From positions 26,487,322-26,551,321 of the forward strand of contig OY992835.1 of the NCBI GenBank assembly GCA_963921425.1: a DNA stretch of 64,000 nucleotides. Reading direction: 5' to 3'. A program made the position numbers and the translations under genes. Below are positions 49,401 to 60,953 of the stretch, piece by piece. The notes beneath the pieces are model-generated. The model worked only from the letters and a program-made list of their open reading frames with translations, searched no databases and had not been told where the DNA came from. Source of the stretch: Dryas octopetala. Its lineage: Eukaryota; Streptophyta; Magnoliopsida; Rosales; Rosaceae. Every line of letters starts with the position of its first letter. The first letter of the stretch is position 1.

Positions 49401-51613
49401 GGTGGGTTTACACAGGTAGGGGTCAAGGAAGAAGAAATGGTTTTGAGATTCTGAAGAAGGAAATATAATTTGTTGGAAAGATTGAACAGGAAATATGATT
49501 TGGGGTTGTTTTATTTTGTGTTTTTAAAACTTGCAGGCGTCTGTTTAAGAGAAGGATTCTATATATACGTACACATCTATATAGACAAGGAGGAAGATGA
49601 CCCATAACATAATGTATCCAGATAACACAAACAATTGAGTGTAGGAGCATTAAGTTGTACTTGCCACATTAAGAGCAAACAACTTGGTTTCCACGTCCTT
49701 CCAAGGTATTGGTGCATTTGCAGAGGCCCAACCACCAAAGAAAAGCTACAGTGGGATAAAAAAAAATTAAAAAAGAAAAGAACCCAACCACGGAGAATTA
49801 TAAAAATAAAATTCAAAAAAATTCAAAATTTATTATGAACATGCATGCAAACCTCTAGCAACATGTTGAAAGTGTTAAGATTGCCATTCAAGTGTCAAAT
49901 GATGCATGCCTCAAATATGAACAATAAATATTATACTTCCATTCTGCTAATCTTACATCAATAACACCACCCAAACATCTGACTAGGTTAAAGGTTGCTT
50001 CAAAAGACAAAAATACAAACCTCCTATAAAAAAATAAAATAAAAAATTTGAAATGAACATTAACAGGTACAAGAGTGCTCTGAGGTATTACCAAGTTATG
50101 GACCCAATGTGGAAGTTATTGAAAAATGCAGTTTTGAGTTTAAAAACAGAGTAAATTTTCTTCTAATGGAAAAAACAAGAAAATTTTAAAAGTTGAATCA
50201 CAAGTAACCGTAAGAATAAAAGAGAAATGCTTGGTAATGGCATTTAATATAAAAAGCTAGTAACTTCAGTGCCTCAACTGCCGGTTCAATGTAATATAGT
50301 CAAACCACCAATTCAATCATAGACACAGGAAACCCAAAAAATTACAGAGGGACCAGAAATTCACTAACAGCATGCATGCATTCTAATCAATGCTAAGGGT
50401 AATCACAAGGAGATCTTGTGTGGTTGTCCACAAAATCCAAAATTCGAAGATTTCTCTGTGAAGATATGAGTTATAATACTACACTTCGGTCATACAAAAA
50501 AGAAGCCCTGTACAAAACATTCTTTCAAGCAGAAGAAATAATATCCAGTTTGCACTTGATAGGTTTCTTTGGATGGATGAATTTCATGGAAATTCAACCA
50601 AAAAAAGTAATAAACAGTAATAGGCTGATGATGTTTTTAAAATGCAGTGATTTTCACCATAATATCTGTCTTAGATCGAGTAGAAACCAAAAGTGACATA
50701 CCATGAGAAAGTTAAAACATCCAAGAAATAAGAGGCATATACAAGCACAAAAACCATCTAGCTGATACAAATTGCAGTCTTTTGTTATATTATGGATTTC
50801 ATCTGATGCCAAATAACAACTATTATTTACAATGATTACCACAGCCATATACGTCCATAAATATTACAGATGTTTGTACCCGTTCAGATATAGGGAAAAG
50901 CATTTATTTCAAATAAAAATCAAGCACCTTTTGTACAAACGTAGCAGATCTTAAAAGCTGACAAATATCCACCAAAAGTTCAACAAGATTCATTCTAAAA
51001 TGGACAAGGCCATCAGGCAGCTCAGGTGTTCCTTGTTCATCATTAAATGTTGAATCATCTACCTGTCAAAAACAAAGATTCAATTTGTATATAACACGTA
51101 TCCTTATAAATTATCTTCTTTATATAAACCAGAGAGACCAGAATACTGAGTCTTTTATAATGTCATGAAGAACAGCCTCTGCAGTATATAGGTACATGAG
51201 ATCTAGTAAATAGCATGAAAATCTGATTGCACATAAATGTTCCAATTTTAAGTTGAAATATATTTGCATACAATATCATTGTCGGTTTGTATATTCTCAT
51301 TCTTCATGTAAAAATTACTAGATCTGCTCAACAAAATGTACATTGATGCATGTCATTATTGGATGATATATCCTAGTTGGTAAAGCATATGGGGATTGTA
51401 GTTGATTTTTTCAAGCTTTACCTGGATAAAAATTAACATCCAAGAAATGCCAAAGTCCTCAATATTTGATCAGGCACTGTTGTGGAAGTGGTTATGGAGA
51501 TAGGACTATTGTGAAGAGTGGTAAAGGAAAAAAAAAAAAAAAGTAAGTCCTCTCATTATTTTGTATTTTTCTCCTTCCCTGATGAAATTTTTGTTTCTCA
51601 TAACTTGTGGTAC

Positions 51614-51657
<44 letters not shown>

Positions 51658-54600
51658 AGGGAGCTTCTATTAAGGGATCCCTTAAATAAGATTATATAAG
51701 GGATCCTTCATGGGACCCACTCCACCTTGTATTTCAACAATCCGAAATATCTACTTTTAGGTCTCCATTTAAGGATCATCCCTACAAAAATTAGATAAAT
51801 TATAAACTATTTAACCATTTGATTAAATGGTCATCATTTCAAGTGTTCGTCTAGTTATTTAATGAAAATTAGATATCTTAATGGTTTCCGATTTATCTAA
51901 TTTTTTGCATAGATGATCTTTGAATAGAGACCTACCAAATAGATGGCTGGAACAGTTGAAATATAATATGGAGTAGGTCCCATGGGGGATCTCTTAATAG
52001 AAGCTCCATCTATATATGTATATATATATATATATGGCAAGGAGGGTTGTGGATGGTGTTCAAAGGTGGTTAGAGGATCACATGGCACGAGCATGTGGAA
52101 GGGCATCAGAGCTGGGCAAGAAAGGTGGTATGGTGTTTGGCCTTGAAAGGTACACGCCAAGTTTTGTATAGTTTAGTAGTCAGTGAACAAGGACGCATTA
52201 GTGGTGACCAATTGGCATTTTCTTGTGATTGATGTTGGGTTCACATTGAACTAGGGAACAATAAACCTCCAAGAAATCAAAAGCAAGATATATATATATA
52301 TATATTTTAAAAACAAAAAACAAATTGGCTGCTAAGAGAAAGAAAGAGCCTTTAGCACGAACATTGTGTCTTTAAATGCTTGAAGGTAGTATTTAATTAG
52401 GCAGAGAAAAGGATGGTAACTATTATGCATTCTACCTAAAAATATAACATTGGCACAATAAGCTGACAAAAAGGCAACATATTTTTATCAGCTATAAGAA
52501 AATTATTATGCCACAACTAGTATATAAAAAGGCATACAAGCAGAGGCGAAACCTGAGCACGCAGCAAAAGCGCATCAAGTAATGCTGAAAACACAGGGAA
52601 AAACATGTCTTCCACTAGCTTCCTCTGTTTTGCACTGTCCTCATCAAGGCCAAGAATATAGCTTGCAAAACCAGACCTAAGAAATATGAAACCCTTATCA
52701 TCACTTAAATTTGATAGAAAATATGAAAAGCCTGACCAACCAGCACATGCTAACATTGTTCACAATAACAGGAAGGTCAATTCAAATCCAAATAACCATT
52801 TTGCAAATTGAAGAGCTTGAAGTAGATCCACTCATAATGATCACTCTCCCATAAGCAGATGATGAATGAAATTTAATTGTTTTTAAAAAGGGCAGCAATC
52901 AATTTCCCATGGTTAAATAGGCAAAATGAAAGCCTAAAAATATTTAAGTAAAAACTTAAAGAACATTAAAGTACAAACTTAAAGCACCTAAAAACAAAAC
53001 TGGGCACTTAAAAGCCTAAACTTAGAACATTAACAAAACTCAGAAAGGGCACAATTTCCAGAAAATAAAGTGTCTTCAATTCCATCTTGATCCATCCAAT
53101 ATGAAGCTAAATGCCCTCAGGAGCTTTATTATCTCTTCCCTCAAAATAAACAAAGCTAAACAATACCCTAAACCCTATGCTCCTTGCAGCTCCAAACTTC
53201 CTTCACAACTCACCATAAGTTGTACTACTTTTTTTTTTTTTGAAAAGAACCAGAAGTTGCACTACTGCTCTTGGCATAACCCAATAAGTCAAACAAGGTT
53301 AAGACCTAAGCCCAGGTATAGCAACCAATCAATGCAGCAGTAGACGGTCAACAGTTCTTCTCTATGTGAACTTTTATAGTTTTACCTCTCTATATGAGCT
53401 CTTTATGTTCTTCCAAAGCAGCCAAGGGTGTAAGATATTGGCAAGTAAGGAGGAACACACTTAAAATTCCACTAACTCCCAGAAATCATCAAGGGACCCA
53501 AACTGTAAACATCAGTACATCACTATTAAGGAAAACAAAACTACCATAAGCTTTTACCTCTGTATATGAGCTCTTTTATGTTCTCTCAAAGCAGCCAAGA
53601 GTGTAAGATTTGCAAGGGGGGCACCAAACTAAGAGTTCCCCGAACTGCCTAAAATTTCCAGGGAGCCAAACTGTGAACGTCACCTTTAAGGAAGTAGAGC
53701 ATCAGCATCATATAACCTGACCTTTGTAACAATGAATATGGTGTAACTTCCAGTCTACATTTTCTAACTGCTTTTTTTTTCATCCATTCATTATTACCAA
53801 TTACTCATATTCTCAGAAGCTGAAAATGATTAAATCTCGCATCACTAATACGAGATAAACATTAACTTCTTTGCTTCATGGATACAGCACTTAACTGGAA
53901 CGAGCAGGAAGATACTGTCGTGAATGGAATCTTATCTGAACAGCGATAAAACTCTAAGAACGACTGGTTCACTAAAAGCCAATGAACATAGTCCTCAAGA
54001 ATCATTCAAGCATCATTAGGTTTACTTTGATCTCAGAAATGGAATCATCTCGCACATGATTGTAAGTATTTGCAAATTCAATTGAGAGCTTTGTAAAGCT
54101 GGTAGACCAGGATAACAGTCGGTTCGACCAGCTTACTGTCTTCTAGTTTCTTACTCCAATTGTACAATTGCTTTTGTTATTGATATCATAACACTCCTTA
54201 AGTCATAAACCCCTTTGCATTTTTGTCCTCACGAAAAAATAAATGGCAAACTCAGCAACAAGAGGAAGAATCTATTTTCAATTTGTGAATTGCAGGAAAG
54301 GCACTTAAATCTTCACTAAAGTCCTCTAAAAATGCACCAGTGGCATGATCTCTTGACTAAAAATCCAAATCACTTTACAAGCAAACAGAGTGGGAAAAAA
54401 AAACCATAATAAAAAGTCATAAGCATGCTTCAAGTGACACCAAAATTCAAGTGCACTCAGTACTACAAAAGCAAGTTGAATTTAGACAAACAACAATGGA
54501 ACTCAAAATGAATAAAATAATTTAAGTACCAAAATTGCAAAGTTGAGTCTGCTATCTCCCAGTCTTCACTTGGAAATGTCACACAGCTGCCAGCCAGCAT

Positions 54601-57600
54601 ATTAAAGAGGTTAAGATACAAAATCTGACACAAAAATATATTTTTTTTATGAGAACACCAAAATATTTTACCTATATTAAATCATGACACCAAATGCCTG
54701 ATATCTACAAATATGACTAAGACGGACATGGTATTTCAAAGAAGGCTTACGACAACCAAACTGTAAGGAATTCTCCCTAGCATGCCTAAGAAAGTAAGAA
54801 ACTCCCCATATCAGTAGCACGTGTTTATTCATTATCATAAGAAAGTGTCATGTTTAAATAAGTAGCCACTCTTAGTTTCTACTAACTACCATATACATAC
54901 CAAGGCTGAATGACATTGATGTAAGCATATTTGGACTTTTGGAGGCAGCAAGGAGCATTAGAAAGAGCACAGTAACTAGTGAGCAGTGACTACAAATTAA
55001 TCACTCTTAGCCCACAAAAGGAAAAAAAAGAAGGAAAGGGAAGGAAAAGTGGACAATAAATATGTACTGAGCTAAATCTTTACAGGTTTATTGCCTTGCC
55101 TGATGAAACATGACAAAAAGTTCCTTATGTTAGAAATTTAAAAGATTGATATATAACCTCAAAAGTGCATCCGCCAGTGCAAGTGCTTCAGCACTTGCTT
55201 CTACAATCAGAGATGGTGCCTGGAGTACATTAAACAAATAAAAAAGTGTTAATCAGAAACATGATTTCAGATAAATCAGAATTAGGCATGAAAATTTTCT
55301 GCATCTGTATATCACTCAACTATAAAATCATCCAAGACAACTGTTCATGCATGCATGAACCAGTAAAACCCTGTAAAATACAGTGTCACAAAAGAAAAAT
55401 TATATGAATACTTACAGCCTGCCCGATCTCTGACAATAAGCATGCAAGACCACCCACTACTTTTTCATCTCCATTACTAAGAGCTGGTAAGAGTAATACT
55501 TCTTTAATAAAATGCACCCTACATAACAAAACCTGGGGTAGCCCCTATGAAAGAAAGCACAACCGTTAATAGGACCATTTGTTAAACAATTTATAATAAA
55601 ACAGTGAGGCAAAATTTTTACAGAGAACTTGGTCTCAGCATTAATGCCACAAAGATAGCTCTGTTTCCGCATCTTTATTATGATGAAATACAGATAATGT
55701 AGTGTGTAATGAAAACAGGTTGTAGTGGTTACATATAGATTATATACGTACTCATACATGTAGAAACACATGCAAACAGGATCAAACAGCTGTTGCCATC
55801 AAATTGTGTAGATATTTAGCATGCATAAAGTACAGAAGAAGGATGAATTAGAGGAATTCACATACCTCATGTCGACTTACAAGCTCAATGAGAACTTCAA
55901 TTGCCAGATCAAATGAAGACGACACCTACCACCAAGAATGCAGAAATAGATCAATTACGCAACTTAAATTGAATCTCAAATACTAAATTAGAGTAATTTA
56001 AGTTAATCAAAATTACCTGCAAAGAATTAAAAACAAAGTTAAGAAGTGGATGTGCGGGTAATAATCCCTGGGGAATCTCCGAGAAGCACCCAGCTCGAAC
56101 CTGAATATATTAAGAATGCTACTGTAATAAGAAAACCAGAAATGTTTAATGTTTGTAAATGAACGATGCCAATTTTGCATTGAAATTTGTGTCACAGTAT
56201 AAGGTGAAACTATTACACCCTAATTCAGTGCTTGAAGCAGAAACACAATAATGGACAGCAACATTTTGTTGAGTAAAAACATGCATATATTACTTTATGA
56301 AATTGGTCATTAGAACAGTTGACAATTATCATACCCAACTCAGTAAGCAACGCAGAATTTTTCTGTTGCTTTCATGTAGTTGTACGCCACTATCAAACCT
56401 TTTCTCAGATTGCTGCAGTAGGAACTCAAGAACCATAGGTGTATGCGACAGAAGCTGCATAAGAGAGACATGATTGAACAGAAAGAGAAATACAAAGAGA
56501 GAGAGAGAAGAGGCGAGTAAAAGGAGAAATAGAGGTGCAATAAAATGGAAAGAAATTTCCTAAACCTCTTGGCCGTACTGGCTTCTGTCAGCTGAACTCA
56601 TTTTAAAGTCATTATTTTGGTTGTCTAGAACTTCTTCCGGTAGAACAGTAAGCATCTCCAGAACGGCAATATTGCCATCTACCTGGGTCTGCAGATTCTG
56701 GAGACTGTAAAAGAGTTGCTCAACAGGTTTTCCATGCTCAACAGCTCGCAGTATAAGTGCAGAGAGTGCAAGGCAGATTTGTGTTAAAAGCTATGACAAA
56801 CCGAAAAAAAAACTCATTAGAAGAACTTCATTTCCAATGATAAATATGGCAATAAAGTATGAGACAATATAAGAGTTTAGCCGTTGTTCCAGTCATCAAA
56901 AACATAGGCTGCTATAACAACAATTTAATGAAATAAAGCAGTAAAAGTAAATTAGCAGATATAACTTTATGTCAATGGTCAATAATAGAGTTAGCATATA
57001 GCAACCATCAAAGGTACCACAGCATCGGAAGATTTGTAATAATGGGTTAAAGTAACAGCACCTGGTGAGGGCCTGAACTAAATCTTTTGGCAGCCAGAAG
57101 AAGGGCATTTAGCAAAGCATCTTTAGCTGCTGACTGCAAATAACAGCCCTCGTTTTGGATCTGCAATGTGGCATGATGCATAAGCAATATGGTTGCAGGT
57201 GAGCACATTTTGAATAATAGACATGCGATAATTCAAACAAATACATGATTGTCAATCAATGGATATACCACAAGATTCAAGTACAGCACATTAGTGTTTC
57301 AGATTTCACACAGCTGTCCAAAGCCCTAAGAAAAAAGGATTGTTGCAGTAGTTTGATAGAGCCTGGTGAAGGTCCTAACTAATAAGAATTATGGGCCTGG
57401 TGGAGGATAAGAGGACGAAGATACCTTTCGTTTGAGAATCTGGGCAGCGAAGAACTCGACCTCGTAATCGGAGACGAAAGAGTGGTGAAAATCGGAGGTG
57501 AGGATGGAGGTGGCGACCTCCCAAGCGGCGTCGGTCTGCTGAAACTGAACCAGCCATTGATTTGCTGCCACGCGGTTGCACGACTCTGTATCGTGATTCA

Positions 57601-57640
57601 GGACATGAACCGCCTGCGCCACCTTCATTTGCAATTCCAT
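37463..57640 (-). CDS. Importin-13 / transportin-like karyopherin-beta, 24 exons
   Basis: Nuclear transport receptor with ARM/HEAT repeats; the plant relative is an importin-13/transportin-3-type protein (from recall the At1g12930 group). Exons in order: 57425-57640, 57062-57160, 56566-56790, 56335-56454, 56017-56100, 55866-55925, 55416-55544, 55158-55219, 54530-54586, 52553-52676, 50928-51062, 49668-49745, 48629-48742, 48426-48505, 48097-48232, 46640-46789, 45759-45844, 44915-45102, 44730-44822, 44247-44434, 44008-44119, 42634-42791, 38597-38713, 37463-37681 (TGA). All phases agree and sum to 1009 aa, the expected size. The N-terminus ([35 protein letters not shown]) is the usual first importin-beta repeat; the C-terminus has [20 protein letters not shown]. 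No stop or frameshift. A young copia element sits in intron 22 in antisense. Confidence 0.93.
37806..38097. mobile_element. Foldback MITE in the last importin intron
   Basis: The left end GTTGGGTGTCTAGGATTGAA pairs with the right end (reversed CTTTGGTGTTTAGGATTGAA). GTTAACTCA and ATTCAAGG are repeated inverted on both arms. About 292 bp, no ORF. Target duplication not resolved. Confidence 0.75.
38195..38490. mobile_element. Second foldback in the same intron
   Basis: GTCATCCCTGCAAAAAATCA near 38287 pairs with TTTTTTACAGGGATGATC near 38422; outer GTGGTCCCCTAAG and GGTGGCCCCTAAAG are direct-like. Arm wording (ATCATCCCT...AAATTAG) resembles the element at 51659-52007, so it may be a diverged relative. 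Ends not defined. Confidence 0.5.
38562..38595. repeat. (GA)n microsatellite abutting a splice donor
   Basis: AG-rich run on the plus strand that reads (TC)n on the gene strand. It begins immediately at the donor of importin exon 23 (38597-38713). Interrupted once by AGTGAG. Confidence 0.95.
39053..39727 (+). repeat. 5' LTR of the copia element
   Basis: 675 bp, starts TGTTGTGTTTTTG and ends TTCACTACA. Contains a promoter-like TATAAATAGG at 39321-39330. Same length as the 3' LTR and no difference found on reading. Confidence 0.96.
39321..39330 (+). promoter_or_regulatory. LTR TATA box
   Basis: TATAAATAGG, a strong plant TATA match, sits in the 5' LTR. The duplicate in the 3' LTR (42118-42127) could drive read-out into importin exon 22 in antisense. 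Confidence 0.7.
39729..39742 (+). other. Primer-binding site (initiator-Met tRNA)
   Basis: TTGGTATCAGAGCC directly follows the 5' LTR. It is the usual plant copia site complementary to the 3' end of initiator methionine tRNA. Confidence 0.93.
39766..41685 (+). CDS. Copia gag-protease protein with deleted integrase/RT, 639 aa
   Basis: Single open frame. Residues 1-220 form the copia capsid-type gag ([18 protein letters not shown], then the UBN2-like [20 protein letters not shown]). A zinc knuckle [14 protein letters not shown] (CX2CX4HX4C) lies near residue 236. The retropepsin region starts with [12 protein letters not shown] near 288 and continues to [14 protein letters not shown]. After about residue 410 comes Lys/Glu-rich sequence, then a short block (about 592-637, [20 protein letters not shown]) that resembles the very start of copia reverse transcriptase. 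Integrase and the RT catalytic core are absent. The join keeps the frame open, which suggests selection or recency. Host-dependent transposition; no other role claimed. Confidence 0.9.
   Translation: MSRGGRSMDLGDLRPALKPYDGKDDFTDWQRMMKNVLVQQDLDDALLGEKPTTTSEGTWNKVLKKAKSSIEIHLTRSVRSHITEAMTAKEAWDKLESVYMGKTVSNKLFLKDELFGLRLEEGGDVADHVCKFQNCIANLDKVEEVYKDDDKAIILLRSLPSSFKHFRTTLMFGKETLKLDDVVQALQSYAKLDDLTEGTQSSQGLYAKGKEKSRGKERRGRSSKKGKSNDSDEEGGCFECGSLDHWKRDCQIWLEKKKKRAENSSNVVVDDGELLVVSSGNSTPHAWYLDSGCSFHMCANKEWFHTYEESSEGKVLLGDNSVCKVHGVGTVKVKMQDGIVRLLGNVRYIPTLKRNLISLGTLGKNGYAFKSRAGKLQVSKGSSVILKGVVQSNNLYKLSGVTVIDGAAASTKESLDVELMEHCNKGEQGHHLTKEESRQISAAAKEEEATNHDCCLVSYSSKIDFKDAAREVNKDEEGLIVVKEDATIKAIKVVMKVNPVQEKDNSKLVEHNTRVEEFGQQQQSTKVQEQVEKKSTRQSKPKSTIKLTHKFWWEKDKGYYGVSKGNPATFKGACESKEWERRRCARLSLQRNFSWKLVPKSKENVGYEWVYGTKGEENLEAAIKIQRYKLGLSLLNLQS
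41838..41849 (+). other. Polypurine tract
   Basis: AAGGTGGAGATT immediately before the 3' LTR, the normal site for plus-strand priming in copia elements. Confidence 0.8.
41850..42524 (+). repeat. 3' LTR of the copia element
   Basis: 675 bp, same sequence as 39053-39727 as far as read. Carries the duplicate TATA box at 42118-42127. Confidence 0.96.
43384..43735. mobile_element. Possible diverged MITE in an importin intron
   Basis: Purine-rich left part (GGAGAAAGGG, GGAAGGAAAG) faces a pyrimidine-rich right part (CTCTCCTTTCTTTC) with partial complementarity. This is the usual look of a decayed foldback. Ends undefined. Confidence 0.35.
45092..45690. repeat. About 300-bp tandem duplication in importin intron 17, including an exon edge
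   Basis: Shared blocks in order: CAGTTCCCA(T/C)CCTGAAA (45093 and 45407), GAGCATGTAAG, ATTGATCC(T/C)CCAATATC, GCATGTGCT and TTCTACAATT. The repeat copies the first bases of exon 18 with its acceptor into the intron upstream. Confidence 0.7.
45940..46200. mobile_element. Possible LINE 3'-end fragment
   Basis: TTTTGTTTTGGTTTTAATAA then CATTTCTTATCAAAAAAAG resembles a LINE 3' tail with an A-rich end. No reverse transcriptase ORF nearby. Weak. Confidence 0.3.
51621..51654. repeat. (TG)n microsatellite
   Basis: About 34 bp of TG repeats in importin intron 10 (between exons 52553-52676 and 50928-51062), next to the foldback at 51659. Confidence 0.95.
51659..52007. mobile_element. Foldback MITE in an importin intron, about 349 bp
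   Basis: The left end GGGAGCTTCTATTAAGGGAT pairs with the right end (reversed GGAGCTTCTATTAAGAGAT). GGGACC(C/T)ACTCCA and AATTAGATAAAT blocks are inverted on both arms. Flanked by TG and TA microsatellites; target duplication unclear. The words GGAGCTTCTTAAGAGGATCC at about 38537 suggest a second fragment of the family. Confidence 0.8.
53370..53690. repeat. About 180-bp tandem duplication in importin intron 9
   Basis: TTTTACCTCT(C/G)TATATGAGCTC and CAAAGCAGCCAAG occur near 53380-53425 and again near 53562-53600, followed by parallel ACTGTAAACATC and ACTGTGAACGTC words. Diverged copies, no ORF. Confidence 0.75.
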
Positions 57641-57673
57641 TTTCCCTCCTCTCTTTTAATCTAACCTAATTAC

Positions 57674-57704
<31 letters not shown>

Positions 57705-58261
57705 CCAATAGTAATTCTAAGGAACGAACGCTTGGAACAGAGTCAGCGAAAGCGTATCACCAGAGAACGACGTCTGTAAGTCGTTCAATCATATTCCCCA
57801 CTTGGATTTCTTCCAAACACCCCGATTCATCTGACGGCTGCTAACGACCCATTTGCCAGAATTTGTGTCCTAGGATGACAGGTCAGTAGTCCGTCGTCTC
57901 GCGCCCTCACATTCGGATTCAGGATGCACCATTGGGCTATGCCCCGTATCTCACATAGGCCTGTTATTTAAAAACTCATCCCTAAATATTTAAAATAAAA
58001 AAAAAGAATAAAATAAAATAATTTTACAAAAAGAAGTACTAAAATAAATGTACATCTTGAAATGAAGGACAAATAAAAAAAATGTTGTTGGTATCGGACT
58101 AAGGAAGGCTCGGTTTATACAAAAGGTTTTTTGTTCGACACACCATTCCTCTCCATTGTGAAGGAAATTATGCCAAATTTGTAGGTGTGACACATGGCAT
58201 AACATGTTGGACACATTGAAGCCCACTGGCACGTGTGACATGTGGCGGATAACGGTTTAAA
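57641..58261. promoter_or_regulatory. Importin 5' flank and promoter region
   Basis: Sequence between the importin start codon and the telobox array. It includes a (TAA)n microsatellite at about 57671-57703, likely in the 5' UTR. No TATA box assigned. Confidence 0.5.
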
Positions 58262-60812
58262 ACGATTAGGGTTTCCATCAAGGCTACAATTAGGGTTTCA
58301 CCTAGGGTTTCAATCAGGGTTATGATTAGTGTTAAAATTAAGGTTATGATTAGGGTTTTAAACAGGGTTACGAATAGGGTTAGAATTAAGGTAACAATTA
58401 GGGTTCCAGTTAGTGTTTCGATCAAGATTACGTTTAGGGGGGAATTAGGGTTGAAATGATGGTTTCGATTAGAGTTACGATTAAGGTTTTGATCAGGGTT
58501 ACGATTAGGGTTTCGAATAAGGTTACATTTAGGGTTTTGAATAGGGTTACGATAAGAGTTTTTATTAGGGTTACAAAAAGGGTTTCGATAAAGGTTACGG
58601 TTAGGGTTTCAATAAGGGTTTCAATTAGGGTTTCAATTAAGGTTTCGATTAGAGTTTCCATCAAGGTTACGATAAGGGTTTCAATTAGGGTTTCAATTAA
58701 GGTTTCCATTAGGGTTTCCATTAGGGTTAGAATTAGGGTTTCGATTAGGGTTACAATAAAGGTTTTAAATAGGGTTTTAAATAAGGTTACGATTACAATT
58801 TCGATCAGTGTTATAATCAGGGTTTCGGTTAATGTTTCGATCAGGGTTACGATAAAGATTTCGAATAGGATTTTAAATAGGGTTACGATAGAATTGTAAC
58901 CCTATTCACAAATGTAAACGTAACCCATAGCGAAACCCTAATTATAACCTTGAATGAAACCGTAATCGCAACCTTGTTTGAAACCCTAAACCTACATATA
59001 AATGAAACCCTAATCGAAACCCTAAACTTATACCCTAACTGAAACCTTGATCCAAACCCTCAACCTAGATCAAAATCCTAATTGTAACCTTGAAATAACC
59101 CTAATCACAATCTGGATCGAAACCCTAAACTTCAACCCTAATTGTAACCCAATCTGAAACCCTAACTACGATTAGGGTTTCATTTAAGGTTTCGATTAGG
59201 GTTTCCATTAGGGTTTCGATAAGGGTTACGATTAGGGTTTGAATTAAGGTTTCGATTAGGGTTTCAATTAAGGTTTCCATTAGGGTTTCAATAAGGGCTT
59301 CATTTAGCGTTTGAATAAAGGTTTCGATTAGGTTTTCAATTAGGGTTTCAATAAGGGTTTCGATTAGGGTTTGAATTCAGGTTTCGATTAGGGTTTCAAT
59401 TAAGGTTTCCATTAGGGTTTCAATAAGGGCTTCATTTAGGGTTTGAATAAAGGTTTCGATTAGGTTTTCAATTAGGGTTTCAATAAGGGTTTCGATTAGG
59501 GTTTGAATTCAGGTTTCGATTAGGGTTTTCGTCAAGGTTATAATAAGGGTTTCAATTAAGGTTTCGATTAGGGTTTCAATAAGGGTTTCGATTAGGGATT
59601 CAATTAGGGTTTCAATAAGGGTTTCGATTAGGGTTTCAATTAAGGTTTGGATTAGGGATTGAATAAGGGTTTCAATAAGGGTTTCGATTAGGGTTTCAAT
59701 TAAGGTTTCGATTAGGGTTTCAATTAAGGTTTCCATCAGGGTTTCGATAAGGGTTACGATTAGGGTTTGAATAAGGGTTTCGATTAGGGTTTCAATTAAT
59801 GTTTCGATTAGGGATTCAATTAGGGTTACGATTAGGGTTTGAATAAGGGTTTCGATTAGAGTTTCAATTAAGGTTTCGATTAGGGTTTCAATTAAGGTTT
59901 CCATCAGGGTTTCGATAAGGGTTACGATTAGGGTTTGAATAAGGGGTTTCGATTTGGGTTTCAATTAATCTTTCGATTAGGGATTCAATTAGGGTTACGA
60001 TTAGGGTTTGAATAAGGGTTTTGATTAGAGTTTCAATTAAGGTTTTGATTAGGGTTTCAATTAAGGTTTCCATTAGGGTTTCAATAAGGGCTTCAATAAG
60101 GGTTTCGATTAGGGTTTGAATTCAGGTTTCGATTAGCCTTTTCGTCAGGGTTACAATAAGGGTTTCAATTAAGGTTTCGATTAGGGTTTTCGTCAGGGTT
60201 ACGATTAGCGTTTGAATTAGGGTTTCAATTAATGTTTCGATTAGGGATTCAATTAGGGTTTGAATAAGGGTTTCGATTAGGGTTTCAAGTAAGGTTTCGA
60301 TTAGGGTTTCAATTAAGGTTCCATTAGGGTTACGATCAGAGTTTCGAATAATGTTTCAATCAAGTTTACAATAAAGGTTACGAATATGGTTACAATTACG
60401 ATTTCGATCAGGGTCACAATTAGGGTTTCGGTTAGCGTTTTAATCAAGGTTACAATAAAGATTTTGAATAGGGTTTTAAATTGGCTTACGATCGAATTGT
60501 AACCTTATTCACAAATGTAAATGTAACCCATATCAAAACCCTAATTGTATCCCTAATCGCAACCTTGATTGAATCCTAAACCCTAAACCCTAAACCCTAT
60601 TGTAACCCTGATTGAAAGGCTAACCGAAACCCGAATTGTAACCCTGATCGAAACCTTAAACCTAGATCAAAACCCTAATTGTAACCTCGAATGAAACCGT
60701 AATGACAACCCTAAAGTTGAACCGTAATTGTAACCCAATCTAAAACCCTGATTGAAACCCTAATTGAAACCCTAATGGAAACCCTAATTGAAACCCTAAT
60801 TAAAACCCTAAT
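58262..60812. repeat. 2.55-kb array of a 12-bp telobox-containing monomer, with orientation flips
   Basis: Monomer ATTAGGGTTTCG / AATTAGGGTTTC; each unit contains AGGGTTT, a rotation of the plant telomere heptamer, plus five bases. TTAGGG orientation at 58262-58892 and 59168-60493; CCCTAA orientation at 58893-59163 and 60497-60812. Higher-order copies occur at offsets of 132 bp (59271 and 59403) and 168 bp (59731 and 59899), both multiples of 12. The flip zone at 58860-58930 recurs about 1.6 kb on at 60460-60540. Because 12 is divisible by 3, long tetrapeptide-repeat frames (ETLI, RVSI) appear; they are not counted as genes. Confidence 0.95.
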
Positions 60813-60953
60813 CATAATAGTAAACGTAAATCGTATATAAAAAGAGTTTAGGTATTAAAAAAATTATTATTTATTTATTTTAAATATTACAAGGCGAAAA
60901 TAGAAATTTAGGGGAATAAGTATATAATTTAACAACAAACTGGATGTTAGGTG

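Noticed and set aside
49660..49668. GC donor (GTG|GCAAGT) after importin exon 12
   Set aside because: A normal GT donor three bases earlier (AAT|GTGGCA) joins in phase to exon 13 and gives the expected LNVAEV.
59509..59964. Long ETLI-repeat and RVSI-repeat open frames in the telobox array
   Set aside because: A 12-bp monomer keeps any frame open as tetrapeptide repeats. No start context, introns or conservation signs support coding.
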